From positions 62,001 through 126,000 of the forward strand of contig CAVOQT010000001.1 of NCBI GenBank assembly GCA_963698405.1: a stretch of DNA of 64,000 nt, read 5' to 3'. The position numbers and the translations under genes are program-made. This DNA is from SHZI01 sp963698405 (GTDB lineage Bacteria > Pseudomonadota > Gammaproteobacteria > Steroidobacterales > GCA-2729495). Shown here one piece after another: positions 1-8,194 of the stretch. Positions within the stretch are counted from its first letter, which is position 1. Every line of letters begins with the position of its first letter. The notes under the pieces were generated by a model, which saw only the letters and a program-made list of their open reading frames with translations, searched no databases and was not told where the DNA came from.

Positions 1-752
1 ATAATTTCTCGTCGCCAGACCGGAACGCGCAGTGCGGCCGCCGCCGCTCCACCGAGTGCCAGTGCGTCCATGCGACAGAAGGAATTCTCATAGATCAAAT
101 GACCCGGGACTGAATACCAGACCAGCAGACTGCGTAATGCCAGGCTGATGGTTGCCACACCCAGACAGAATTTCAGGCAGTGCGCCGGTCCGCGCGTGAG
201 GATCAGCAAGGGCCAGACCAGATAGAATTGTTCTTCGACAGCCAATGACCAGAAGTGCGGGAATGTTTGGCTGTTGGCGTCGAATAAATGTGCCCAGTTG
301 GACAGGTATGTCCATAGCCAGACCTGGTGATTCTGGTCGAAAGCGACGCTGGCCGGGATGACCCCGACTGCTGGCAGGACAATGAATGTGATTGTGAGTA
401 CGCTGAAATAAAGCGGAAAGATGCGCAAGATCCGCCGCACATAGAAGCTGGAGAAATAGTTTTTTGCCTGTCGTGAATCGAGCAAGATGCCCGTAATCAG
501 GAATCCGCTGAGAACGAAAAACAGTTGAACACCGGTCCAGCCTGCATAACTGATGCGGTAAAAAACGTAGGCGGCAGCACCATCTTGTATCTCCAGCAGA
601 TTCAGCATGTGAATCAGTACAAGCAGAATCGCCATGCCCCTCAGTCCGTCAAGTGCGGAGATATGCGGCGATCTGGATAGCCTGGTCGGGTCCGTATGCG
701 TGGCATTTTGACGCTGGAGCAACAGCGCCTCTGCCGGATTTATTGGTACCAT
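1..752 (-). CDS. Acyltransferase 3 family (OafA/YrhL-like) membrane protein, partial
   Basis: Reading the minus strand from an ATG at 752 gives an open frame of 250 codons that runs off the window edge, so the C-terminus is missing. The N-terminal region has the hallmark HISALDGLRGMAILLVLIHM (about residues 32-51), followed by hydrophobic segments including TGVQLFFVLSGFLITGILL and, later, FWSLAVEEQFYLVWPLL. These are the conserved motifs of acyltransferase 3 integral membrane proteins, which O-acylate surface polysaccharides or lipids. It is divergent from the glycosyltransferase at 1027, so a role in decorating the same polysaccharide is plausible but inferred. The acyl donor and acceptor cannot be read from sequence. 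Confidence 0.88.
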   Translation of the reverse strand, partial: MVPINPAEALLLQRQNATHTDPTRLSRSPHISALDGLRGMAILLVLIHMLNLLEIQDGAAAYVFYRISYAGWTGVQLFFVLSGFLITGILLDSRQAKNYFSSFYVRRILRIFPLYFSVLTITFIVLPAVGVIPASVAFDQNHQVWLWTYLSNWAHLFDANSQTFPHFWSLAVEEQFYLVWPLLILTRGPAHCLKFCLGVATISLALRSLLVWYSVPGHLIYENSFCRMDALALGGAAAAALRVPVWRREI

Positions 753-1026
753 TGTTTTACCGGTTGCCAACCGCTACCTGTCGTATTTCAGTATGGGACG
801 GACTGACCTGATGCGAATCCTGGCGAGCTTGTAACTGGTTGTACAGGTTGCCGGTAGATGCAGCGTATAACAGGTCAGGAACTGAATCACACATCTTCGA
901 GAAGTCATTGACTTTTTTGGCTTATGAAGTGCAGCATCCTGCACGACTTCAGGAGTATCCCGGTAAACGGGCCGGCCTGACCGGGCCCCTGACAAACCTT
1001 TTTCGCACCGACCGGGTGAAGTCGTA
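753..1026. other. Divergent intergenic region between acyltransferase and glycosyltransferase
   Basis: This 274-bp gap separates two divergently transcribed envelope genes and must hold both promoters. I see no convincing -35/-10 pair with normal spacing and no RNA gene. Short open frames here overlap both directions and lack coding character. Confidence 0.5.
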
Positions 1027-2064
1027 ATGCAGTCGACACCAAGCGTCTCCGTTGTCATTCCCGCATACAATTGTGCAGCGACCATAAGAGAAACGATTGC
1101 AAGTTGTTTTGCGCAGACACTTCCGGGTATCGAGATTATCGTCGTCGATGATGGATCGACTGACGCGACGGCAGCAGTGCTTGCTGAGTTCGGGAGCTCA
1201 GTACGCGTAATCCACCAGGAAAATCGCGGTCTGGCTGCCGCACGTAATGCCGGCCTTTCGCAGGCACGCGGTGACTTCATTGCCTGGCTGGACGCGGATG
1301 ACGTGGCAGAGCCACAGCGTATGGAAATCCAGAGCCGCGTCCTGAGCAGATACCCTGAACTGGTATTGCTTCATACGGAATTTACTGCGTTCGGAGAGCT
1401 CATCACCGACACCGTGGCGCCATATAGTCCGGTTTACTATCCGGTTCTGCGGGCCACCATGCCATCGCATCCGTTCTACCAGCGGTTGGCACTGCCTGGC
1501 GATGAACTGGAGACGGGATTGCCGAGCGTGCTCTTCGGTAATGTCACCGCGGGGTTGATCAGCGGTAATTTCGTGCATCCACCGACAATCATGCTGCGGC
1601 GACGCGACCTGGAAGCGATCGGTCCGCTCGATGAATCTTTGAGCTCGGGGTGCGATTACGATTTCATCTTGCGTGCGTCTCGTCGCGGGGTGTTTGGCTA
1701 TATCGACATGCCACTTCTCCGCTACCGGATCAGCCCTGCACAGATGTCCGGCAGATTTCCTGCGGGTGAAACCATGATGGAGAATGCGCATATCCTCAGA
1801 AAATTGCGCACTGTCGATCGACCTTATTACGAAGAAAACCAGCGGATGATAAAGCGCAGGATTTCAATGTCGCTACTTGATGCTGCACAACAGATTGGTG
1901 AAACGAGGCGCGGGCTGGGACTGGCGCTATGGTGTCGCAGTGTCATTCATGCGGATACTGGCGCTGCGATTCGTGCACTGTTCCGCTTGCTCGCGCCCGA
2001 CTGGACCATCGACACCCTGCGAGCGATCCGGCGTCGTATCGCTCGTAGTCATGAGTCGCCATGA
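1027..2064 (+). CDS. Glycosyltransferase family 2
   Basis: A 345-residue GT-A fold glycosyltransferase. The start has SVVIPAYNCAATIRETI, then VVDDGSTD (residues 39-46) for nucleotide-sugar binding and the metal-binding DADD motif at 89-92. These are classic GT2 features. A second conserved stretch, SGCDYDFILRAS near residue 215, fits the acceptor side. No transmembrane anchor is evident, so it probably works at the inner face of the membrane. It overlaps the next gene by 4 bp, and with the following acetyltransferase and deacetylase forms a polysaccharide-type operon. The transferred sugar is unknown. Confidence 0.88.
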   Translation: MQSTPSVSVVIPAYNCAATIRETIASCFAQTLPGIEIIVVDDGSTDATAAVLAEFGSSVRVIHQENRGLAAARNAGLSQARGDFIAWLDADDVAEPQRMEIQSRVLSRYPELVLLHTEFTAFGELITDTVAPYSPVYYPVLRATMPSHPFYQRLALPGDELETGLPSVLFGNVTAGLISGNFVHPPTIMLRRRDLEAIGPLDESLSSGCDYDFILRASRRGVFGYIDMPLLRYRISPAQMSGRFPAGETMMENAHILRKLRTVDRPYYEENQRMIKRRISMSLLDAAQQIGETRRGLGLALWCRSVIHADTGAAIRALFRLLAPDWTIDTLRAIRRRIARSHESP

Positions 2065-3251
2065 TTCCATCTCCGCCAGACACAACATTCCATCCGGCAT
2101 CGCAGCCTTTGGCCGTGCAGCTACGGGCGCCGAATGCCGATGACTGGCGGTCTGTAGCCGGGGTGTGGGAGAGGCTGTTTTTCCAATGCCATGATGCAAG
2201 TCCGTACTTGTCACCGGTATGGATGCAGACCTGGCTCGAAACTTACGGTACGGAGCTCCGACCAGAACTGTTTTCCGTCAGCCTGCCCGGGGATGGGGTT
2301 GTCGGGGCCTGCTTTTTGACCTGCCGTACGAGACGCCAGACGATACTCCCGCATGTGCGCATGCACCTGAACTGTGATGGTGAACGTGCCGGCCATGGTG
2401 TAGTCGTTCAGCATAATTCGATTCTCGCAGCGCCGGGCAGGGATAACGATGTGGTGCGTGCGCTTGCGCAGTTGCTCGTCTCCCGGCGTGTCGATGAATT
2501 GGCAGCATCCGGGTTTGACGAAAAGGGAGTCAATCATCTGATCAGTGCATTCCCTGACTGGACCGCAGAAGTCGACTGGCGTGAGGCACACTATGTAGAC
2601 CTTGATCACCTGCGGGCTACTGGTGCTGACCATGTCGGAGCTCTGAGCAAGAATACCCGTGAGCAACTGCGCAGGAGCCTGAAGCTTTATCGTGAACGCG
2701 GCGACTTGCGCCTGGAGGCTGCGACGACAGTCGATCAGGCTGAGGCGATGATGGATGAACTGGTTGCGTTGCATGACGTGCACTGGCAATCAAAAGGCCA
2801 TGGTGGAGGGTTTGTCAGTGACTGGCGGCGCAGGTTCCACAAAGCATATATTCGCGCAGCACTGCCACACGGCGCAGTGCAACTACTGAGAGTCACGGTC
2901 GGCAGTGAAACAGTCGGTGTGCTGTATAACCTGGTCGCAAATGGCAAGGTCAATTTTTACCAGTCCGGACTCCGGTATGAGCTCGATGGGCGTTTCAAGC
3001 CGGGTATGGTCGTGCATCATCTTGCAATCCTGTACTGCCTTGAGCAGGGTATGAGCGAATACGACTTTCTGATTTCTGGCCCGGGTGAGGGACGCTACAA
3101 ATCTTCGCTGTCCACCCACTGCCGCCGGCTTGGCTGGCTTGTGCTCTACCGGTCGGGATGGCGAGGGCGCTATTTCTCGATGCTGCGGGCAGTCCGGCAA
3201 CGGATTGCCCTGGCTCGACGCGGACTGGTGTCACAGGTACAGGCGGAATAG
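2061..3251 (+). CDS. GNAT/FemAB-like acetyltransferase (CelD/BcsL family)
   Basis: A 396-residue protein of the GNAT-fold family often annotated as CelD/BcsL-like or FemAB-related. The N-terminal half carries a truncated GNAT-like domain. The C-terminal half has LSKNTREQLRRSLKLYRERG, a His-Trp-Gln-Ser-Lys-Gly-containing helix and YDFLISGPGEGRYKSSLS, which are typical of the Acetyltransf_6 domain. Relatives sit in exopolysaccharide and PEP-CTERM/exosortase loci. Its start overlaps the glycosyltransferase stop (ATG at 2061), implying translational coupling. The substrate, a sugar or an amino group on the growing glycan, is not known. Confidence 0.78.
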   Translation: MIPSPPDTTFHPASQPLAVQLRAPNADDWRSVAGVWERLFFQCHDASPYLSPVWMQTWLETYGTELRPELFSVSLPGDGVVGACFLTCRTRRQTILPHVRMHLNCDGERAGHGVVVQHNSILAAPGRDNDVVRALAQLLVSRRVDELAASGFDEKGVNHLISAFPDWTAEVDWREAHYVDLDHLRATGADHVGALSKNTREQLRRSLKLYRERGDLRLEAATTVDQAEAMMDELVALHDVHWQSKGHGGGFVSDWRRRFHKAYIRAALPHGAVQLLRVTVGSETVGVLYNLVANGKVNFYQSGLRYELDGRFKPGMVVHHLAILYCLEQGMSEYDFLISGPGEGRYKSSLSTHCRRLGWLVLYRSGWRGRYFSMLRAVRQRIALARRGLVSQVQAE

Positions 3252-3254
3252 CCC

Positions 3255-4265
3255 ATGGTTCCCCGGGTCAAGAAAATCGCCTTGCGGCTTTTGGAGAACA
3301 AGGCGATCGGACGATTGCTGCGTGGTGTCAGCCCCTCGCGATGCGTCATCCTGATGATGCATCGTTTTGCATCAGCTGATGGCAGAGCGTCGGGCCATGA
3401 CCCAGCCCGCCTTCGCGAGTTACTCGACTACTTCCGTCAGACAGGCGTGCACCTGGCTGCACTCGACGATATCGTTGCATCCCTGCGTAACGGGGATGCC
3501 TCACCGCTTCAACGTGGGCCAACGGTTGTATTCACCGTCGATGACGGTTATGCGGATTTCGTTGAGGTTGGTGTTCCGGTATTCAGGGAATTCGATTGTC
3601 CGGTGACAGCTTTTGTAGCTCCCGGGATAATCGACGGGAAGTTGATGTTCTGGTGGGACCAGATCGCCTGGATTCAGGCGCACACGCACCATTCGGCAGT
3701 GACGATTGATGTTGGCGGGACAGACATGCGTATTGAATGTTCTGATCCAGTTGGCCGCATGAAGTCTTACAGTGAAATGTCCGAACGCATCAGGCAGATC
3801 ACGACTGCACAGCGAATTGCTGCTATCGACCAACTGTCCGCTGTTGCGATGGTGTCAGTCCCGCTGACAGCACCAGACGAGTATCGTGTAGCAACCTGGC
3901 AGGAGTTGCGCTCCGTCGAATCCGATCTGGTCCGGATTGGTGCTCACACCATGACGCACCCGATCCTGAGCCAGTGCGATGATGATCAGGCGAGCCGTGA
4001 AATTTTCGACTCGATCGCACGAGTGCGTGATGAGCTCATTCGCCCGTCCGAAGCCTTCGCCTACCCGGTGGGTTGTTCGTTATGCTTTGGCGAACGCGAG
4101 ATCGTCATCACACGCCAGGCAGGCTTCCTGGGTGCACTGTCGAGCATGCCGGGATATGTCACTGCTGGATCGGTCGACGGGCCTGACAGTAACGGGATTT
4201 GGCGCATACCCCGGATGGCGTATGAAGAACGCCGTGGGGCAATGGCAAGAATTGCACTGCTGTGA
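3255..4265 (+). CDS. Polysaccharide deacetylase (NodB homology, CE4) family protein
   Basis: A 336-residue protein with the NodB metal-dependent deacetylase core. The motif FTVDDGY at 93-99 supplies the catalytic and metal aspartates (D96, D97), and HTMTH (H231 and H235) supplies the metal histidines. FAYPVG near residue 270 matches motif 3. An insertion of about 90 residues lies between the first two motifs, as in polysaccharide-locus deacetylases. No signal peptide is clear. It follows the acetyltransferase by 3 bp, so the trio from 1027 is probably one transcript. It likely removes N- or O-acetyl groups from a surface glycan or its lipid-linked precursor. Confidence 0.85.
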   Translation: MVPRVKKIALRLLENKAIGRLLRGVSPSRCVILMMHRFASADGRASGHDPARLRELLDYFRQTGVHLAALDDIVASLRNGDASPLQRGPTVVFTVDDGYADFVEVGVPVFREFDCPVTAFVAPGIIDGKLMFWWDQIAWIQAHTHHSAVTIDVGGTDMRIECSDPVGRMKSYSEMSERIRQITTAQRIAAIDQLSAVAMVSVPLTAPDEYRVATWQELRSVESDLVRIGAHTMTHPILSQCDDDQASREIFDSIARVRDELIRPSEAFAYPVGCSLCFGEREIVITRQAGFLGALSSMPGYVTAGSVDGPDSNGIWRIPRMAYEERRGAMARIALL

Positions 4266-4302
4266 GCGTATTGCGGGTAAATGCCTTTAAGGAGAGTGCA
4301 GC

Positions 4303-4767
4303 ATGATTCGTCGTATCGGTGCCGTATTTGTGGCGGCTACGTTGTTGAGCACGGGTTGTAACGGGCAGACGCCGGAAGTGAAGAAGGCGGCGGCTGATTA
4401 TCTGGTGGTTGCGGCGCAGGAGCCGGGCGCAGTGCAGACCGGATCCGGGCTCGTATTCCGCACGCTTACCCCGGGTGCCGGTGCGATGCCGAAGTCCGGC
4501 GATGTGGTGCGCGTTCACTATCACGGTACTTTGCCGGGCGGCAAAATCTTTGACAGCTCGGTGGATCGCGGCGAGCCGGCCGAGTTCGGCCTGAACCAGG
4601 TGATTCCCTGCTGGACCGAGGGCCTGCAGCTCATGCATGTCGGTGAGAAGGCACAGCTGGTCTGTCCTGCTGCGATCGCCTATGGCGACCGCGGTGCCGG
4701 CGGCGTGATCCCGCCGGGTGCGACGCTGATCTTTGAAGTGGAACTGCTCGACATCAAGAGTCGCTAG
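4303..4767 (+). CDS. FKBP-type peptidyl-prolyl cis-trans isomerase lipoprotein
   Basis: A 154-residue protein. An N-terminal signal ends in the lipobox-like LLSTGC (Cys19), predicting a membrane-anchored periplasmic lipoprotein. Residues about 60-152 form one FKBP domain: GDVVRVHYHGTLPGGKIFDS, then VIPCWTEGLQLMHVGEKA and AYGDRG/GGVIPPGATLIFEVELL. It lacks the long dimerisation domain of FkpA/Mip proteins, so it is the short form. It should catalyse proline isomerisation during folding of exported proteins. A good ribosome site (AGGAGAG) precedes the ATG. It overlaps the next gene by one base. Confidence 0.9.
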   Translation: MIRRIGAVFVAATLLSTGCNGQTPEVKKAAADYLVVAAQEPGAVQTGSGLVFRTLTPGAGAMPKSGDVVRVHYHGTLPGGKIFDSSVDRGEPAEFGLNQVIPCWTEGLQLMHVGEKAQLVCPAAIAYGDRGAGGVIPPGATLIFEVELLDIKSR

Positions 4768-6344
4768 TGCGCGAGCAGGGGATGCTTCCCTGCCTGATTC
4801 ACGAGGACGAGCATTTGCTGGTGGTGAACAAGCCCGCCGGCCTGAATACGCACGCGCCAGATCCCTGGGCGGGGGAAGGTCTTTATGACTGGCTGAAACA
4901 TCGCGAACCGCGCTGGGCCTCGCTCGCCATCATTCACCGACTCGACAAGGAAACCAGCGGTGTAATGGTGTTCGGCAAGACGCCGTTGGCAAATCGTGCG
5001 CTGACTGCGCAGTTCACGCAGCGCAGTGTGCACAAGAGTTATCTGCTGCGTACCGACCGGTCGGTACCGGCTGATGAGCAAGTGGTGACATCCGGCATTA
5101 GCCGCGCCGGTGACCGCTATGTGAGCAGTCCACATGGCGAGTCGGCCGAGACCCGTTTCCGCAGCTTGTCGCCCGGTTTGCTCGAAGCGCAGCCGCTCAC
5201 CGGGCGCACGCACCAGATTCGCGTGCACGCGGCAGCACATGGTTTCCCGGTGCTTGGTGACACGCTGTACGGTGGCAGTCCGTGGCCGCGAGTCTGCCTG
5301 CATGCGGCGCAACTGACGCTGGAGCATCCGGAATCCGGTGCGCCCATGATTTTCAGCGCCCCAGCCGATTTTGATGCAGACGCAAGGCAGGCGCTGCGCA
5401 CAGCGCTGATCGATACCGGCAGTACCAATGCATATCGACTGATCCATGGCGCCAGCGATGGCTGGCCGGGCTGGTATCTGGACCGCCTCGGTGAGCTGCT
5501 GTTGTCTCAATCGGCGGCGGAGTTGCCAGCAGAGGCAAAGCAGCGTCTGGCTGCGGTGCCGGCAGTGAAATCCGTGTATCACAAGATACTCAACCGTCAG
5601 GTCCGGCGCACGACGCCGGAAGAAGTCTCACCGCAGTTATTGTCCGGCGAGCCGCTGACTTCTGCATTCACGATCCTCGAGAACGGCCTGTATTTTGAAA
5701 TGAGCATGATCGAGGGTTATTCCACCGGCTTGTTTCTCGATCAGCGCGACAACCGGCGCCGGCTGCTGACCGGGCACGTTGCGGCCGGCTTTCCGCTGCG
5801 CGACGCATCTGCCGGAGCAGATTTTCGCCTGCTCAATACCTTCGCCTACAGCTGCGGATTCTCCGTGTGTGCGGCACAGGCCGGCATACACACCACGAGT
5901 CTCGACCTGTCGAAGAAATACCTGGAGTGGGGGCGGCGCAATTTCCTGCTGAACGGACTGGACCCGGTGCAGCATGATTTCATCTATGGCGATGTATTCG
6001 ACTGGCTGCGACGTTTTGCCAAAAAGGCACGGCAGTTCGACGTGATCGTGCTTGATCCGCCGACTTTCTCGCAATCGAAGGTACAGGGCATGTTCCGCGC
6101 CACGCAGGATTACGGGCGGCTGGTGGAACTCGCCCTGCCACTGCTGAAACCGGCCGGCGTGCTGTTTGCATCCAGCAATGCAGCGAACTGGCGGCCGGAG
6201 GATTTCATGGCCAGCGTGGAAGCGGCCGTACATGCCGGTGAACGCCGTATCCTGCAGCAGCATTACGTGCCGCAGCCACCGGATTTTCCGCTCAGCCGTG
6301 CGGAGCCGGCCTACCTGAAGTCGGTCTGGCTGCGGATTGCCTGA
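4767..6344 (+). CDS. Fused RluA-type pseudouridine synthase and SAM-dependent methyltransferase
   Basis: A 525-residue two-domain protein. Residues about 8-205 are an RluA-family pseudouridine synthase, with IIHRLDKETSGVMVF holding the catalytic aspartate D60 and LTGRTHQIRVH near 145. Residues about 225-525 are a class I methyltransferase related to RlmI/RlmK: a SAM-site region NTFAYSCGFSVCAAQAG, LDLSKKYLEWGRRNFLLNG, and FDVIVLDPPTFSQSK with the catalytic-loop DPP. The two domains usually occur as separate rRNA-modification enzymes. The start could be the GTG at 4767, overlapping the FKBP stop, or the ATG at 4782. Both activities probably act on RNA, but the target bases are unknown. Confidence 0.85.
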   Translation: MREQGMLPCLIHEDEHLLVVNKPAGLNTHAPDPWAGEGLYDWLKHREPRWASLAIIHRLDKETSGVMVFGKTPLANRALTAQFTQRSVHKSYLLRTDRSVPADEQVVTSGISRAGDRYVSSPHGESAETRFRSLSPGLLEAQPLTGRTHQIRVHAAAHGFPVLGDTLYGGSPWPRVCLHAAQLTLEHPESGAPMIFSAPADFDADARQALRTALIDTGSTNAYRLIHGASDGWPGWYLDRLGELLLSQSAAELPAEAKQRLAAVPAVKSVYHKILNRQVRRTTPEEVSPQLLSGEPLTSAFTILENGLYFEMSMIEGYSTGLFLDQRDNRRRLLTGHVAAGFPLRDASAGADFRLLNTFAYSCGFSVCAAQAGIHTTSLDLSKKYLEWGRRNFLLNGLDPVQHDFIYGDVFDWLRRFAKKARQFDVIVLDPPTFSQSKVQGMFRATQDYGRLVELALPLLKPAGVLFASSNAANWRPEDFMASVEAAVHAGERRILQQHYVPQPPDFPLSRAEPAYLKSVWLRIA

Positions 6345-6350
6345 GGCGGC

Positions 6351-6968
6351 TCAGAACCAGTTGTAATTGAAACTGATGCTGATGCGTTCAGCATGCCGCT
6401 GGTTGATCGGCACCTCGTGCCGTATCCAGCTTTCGAACAGCACCACGTTGCCGGCCTTGGCCGGGATGGTGATCCACGGCTGGTTTTCCGGGCTGCAGTC
6501 GGCCTTGCGTGGCGGCGCAGCCATGAAGCGGTCGAGACGTGGGTCTTCGAACTTCAGCCCCGAGCAGCCCTTCGGCGTCTGTACGTAATAGGTACCGCTG
6601 ATCGTCGAGGTCGGGTGGATATGCAGGCCGTGCACCACGTGCTCCGGCATGATGTTGATCCAGCAATCCGTCATCGTCAGTTCGCGTCCGCTCATGTCGA
6701 ACTCGAGCGCGCGGGCATAGGCCTTGACGTGCCGGTTGATCTTTTTCTCCAGCGTCTCGAAGGTCGAAGACATTTTCTGCATGTGGCAGAGGCTGCCGTA
6801 GGAGGTATAGCCGCCTGGATAGTTCTTCTTGCACCACTTCTGGCCGGCTTCGTCGTGCTCGCGGACTTGCTGGCATTCGCGCAGCAGCTCGCGGTTGAAG
6901 CGCAGCCAGCCGGCGTGGCGCAGATGTGCCGAGTAGACCTGGGTCGGAAAGAAGCTGTGTATGGTCAT
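6351..6968 (-). CDS. Putative 2OG-Fe(II) oxygenase (TIGR02466-like)
   Basis: A 205-residue protein starting MTIHSFFPTQVYSA. An upstream in-frame extension would run into the tRNA-Leu gene, so I reject it. The C-terminal half contains HGLHIHPTSTISGTYYV (metal-binding His region) and ESWIRHEVPINQRHAERISI, with the distal His and the 2-oxoglutarate-binding Arg. This is the double-stranded beta-helix pattern of 2-oxoglutarate/Fe(II) oxygenases. Relatives are small cytoplasmic enzymes of unknown substrate. It is convergent with the fusion gene, ending 6 bp from it. Confidence 0.8.
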   Translation of the reverse strand: MTIHSFFPTQVYSAHLRHAGWLRFNRELLRECQQVREHDEAGQKWCKKNYPGGYTSYGSLCHMQKMSSTFETLEKKINRHVKAYARALEFDMSGRELTMTDCWINIMPEHVVHGLHIHPTSTISGTYYVQTPKGCSGLKFEDPRLDRFMAAPPRKADCSPENQPWITIPAKAGNVVLFESWIRHEVPINQRHAERISISFNYNWF

Positions 6969-7002
6969 GGTCTGCGGTATGTCTAGTTCGATGTCTTTAG
7001 TT

Positions 7003-7089
7003 TGGTGCCGGGAGAGGGACTTGAACCCACACGATGTCACCACCAACGGATTTTGAGTCCGCCGCGTCTACCAGTTCCGCCATCCCGGC
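7003..7089 (-). tRNA. tRNA-Leu (anticodon CAA)
   Basis: An 87-nt class II tRNA on the minus strand. Acceptor GCCGGGA (7083-7089) pairs with TCCCGGC (7007-7013), with discriminator A and an encoded CCA (7003-7005). The anticodon loop CTCAAAA lies between CGGA and TCCG, giving anticodon CAA, which reads UUG. The long variable arm expected of tRNA-Leu is present, as is the T-loop GTTCAAGTCC. It lies between the oxygenase and queA, transcribed away from queA. Confidence 0.96.
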
Positions 7090-7165
7090 GCGGGCCGGCA
7101 GTTTACACGATGGTTTGCCCTTAAGTGCTGCTAACACGGCGCGACTTCATTAGGATGCGCCCGGC

Positions 7166-8194
7166 ATGGATCCTGCTGATTTCAATTTTGAGCTGCCCCC
7201 GGAGCTGATTGCCCAGCAGCCGCTGGCTGAGCGTACGGCGAGCCGGCTGCTCGAATTGGGGTCGGGCGGGCAGCTCAGGGACCGGCACTTTGCCGATCTG
7301 CCGCAGCTGCTGTGCGCTGGCGACCTGCTGGTGCTGAACGACACCCGGGTGCTGCCAGCGCGTCTGTATGGTGCCAAAGCCAGCGGCGGCCGGGTCGAGA
7401 TGCTGCTGGAGCGGCTGTTGTCGGTAGACGAGGCGCTGGTCCAGCTGCGTTCCAGCCATGCGCCAAAGCCCGGCAGTACCCTGAACTTCGACGGCGAGGT
7501 CAGCGCGACAGTGCTCCGGCGCCAGGACGAGTTCTTCGTGCTGCGCTTTGCACGCCCAGTGGTCGAGGTGCTGGATCAATCCGGCCATGTACCGCTGCCG
7601 CCCTATATCCGCCGAACGGATGAGAGCACCGACCGGGAGCGCTACCAGACGGTCTATGCCCGTGAGCGCGGTTCGGTGGCGGCACCGACCGCCGGCCTGC
7701 ATTTCGACGAGGCCTTGCTTGCTGCTCTTTCTGCACAGGGTGTGGAGTTTGGCCACTTGACCCTGCATGTCGGAGCCGGCACTTTTGCGCCCTTGCGGCC
7801 GCACCAGCTGAAGACCGGGCGGCTGCATGCCGAGCGGCTGTCGGTATCGGCTGAACTCTGTGCAACGGTAGCTGCTTGCCGGGCACGTGGCGGGCGCGTG
7901 GTTGCGGTGGGCACGACGGCGATGCGCGGCCTGGAGTCGGCGGCCACTGCTGGTGTGCTGCGGCCATTTTCTGGTGAAACGAGCCTTTTCATCCGCCCCG
8001 GTTATGCTTTTCAGGCGGTCGATGCGCTGATCACCAACTTCCATCTGCCGGAGTCATCCTTGTTGATGCTGGTTGCGGCTTTTGGCGGTGTAGCTCCGGT
8101 GATGGCGGCCTACCGGGAGGCGGTGGCCCGTGCCTACCGGTTTTTCAGTTATGGAGATGCCATGTTCCTGCTCCGCAATCCGGTCGCCGCATGA
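7166..8194 (+). CDS. queA: S-adenosylmethionine:tRNA ribosyltransferase-isomerase QueA
   Basis: A 342-residue protein of normal QueA length. It starts MDPADFNFELPPELIAQ and contains NDTRVLPARL, RYQTVYARERGSVAAPTAGL and TNFHLPESSLLMLV, all family signatures. QueA moves the ribosyl group of SAM onto preQ1 at tRNA position 34, forming epoxyqueuosine. It overlaps tgt by 4 bp (ATGA), and the pair forms the queuosine operon ahead of yajC-secDF, a common proteobacterial order. Confidence 0.97.
   Translation: MDPADFNFELPPELIAQQPLAERTASRLLELGSGGQLRDRHFADLPQLLCAGDLLVLNDTRVLPARLYGAKASGGRVEMLLERLLSVDEALVQLRSSHAPKPGSTLNFDGEVSATVLRRQDEFFVLRFARPVVEVLDQSGHVPLPPYIRRTDESTDRERYQTVYARERGSVAAPTAGLHFDEALLAALSAQGVEFGHLTLHVGAGTFAPLRPHQLKTGRLHAERLSVSAELCATVAACRARGGRVVAVGTTAMRGLESAATAGVLRPFSGETSLFIRPGYAFQAVDALITNFHLPESSLLMLVAAFGGVAPVMAAYREAVARAYRFFSYGDAMFLLRNPVAA

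Noticed and set aside
1198..1791. Long antisense frame inside the glycosyltransferase
   Set aside because: It is a shadow of the GC-rich sense gene without any recognisable domain.
6969..7046. N-terminal extension of the 2OG oxygenase
   Set aside because: It reads through the tRNA-Leu gene, so it cannot be coding.
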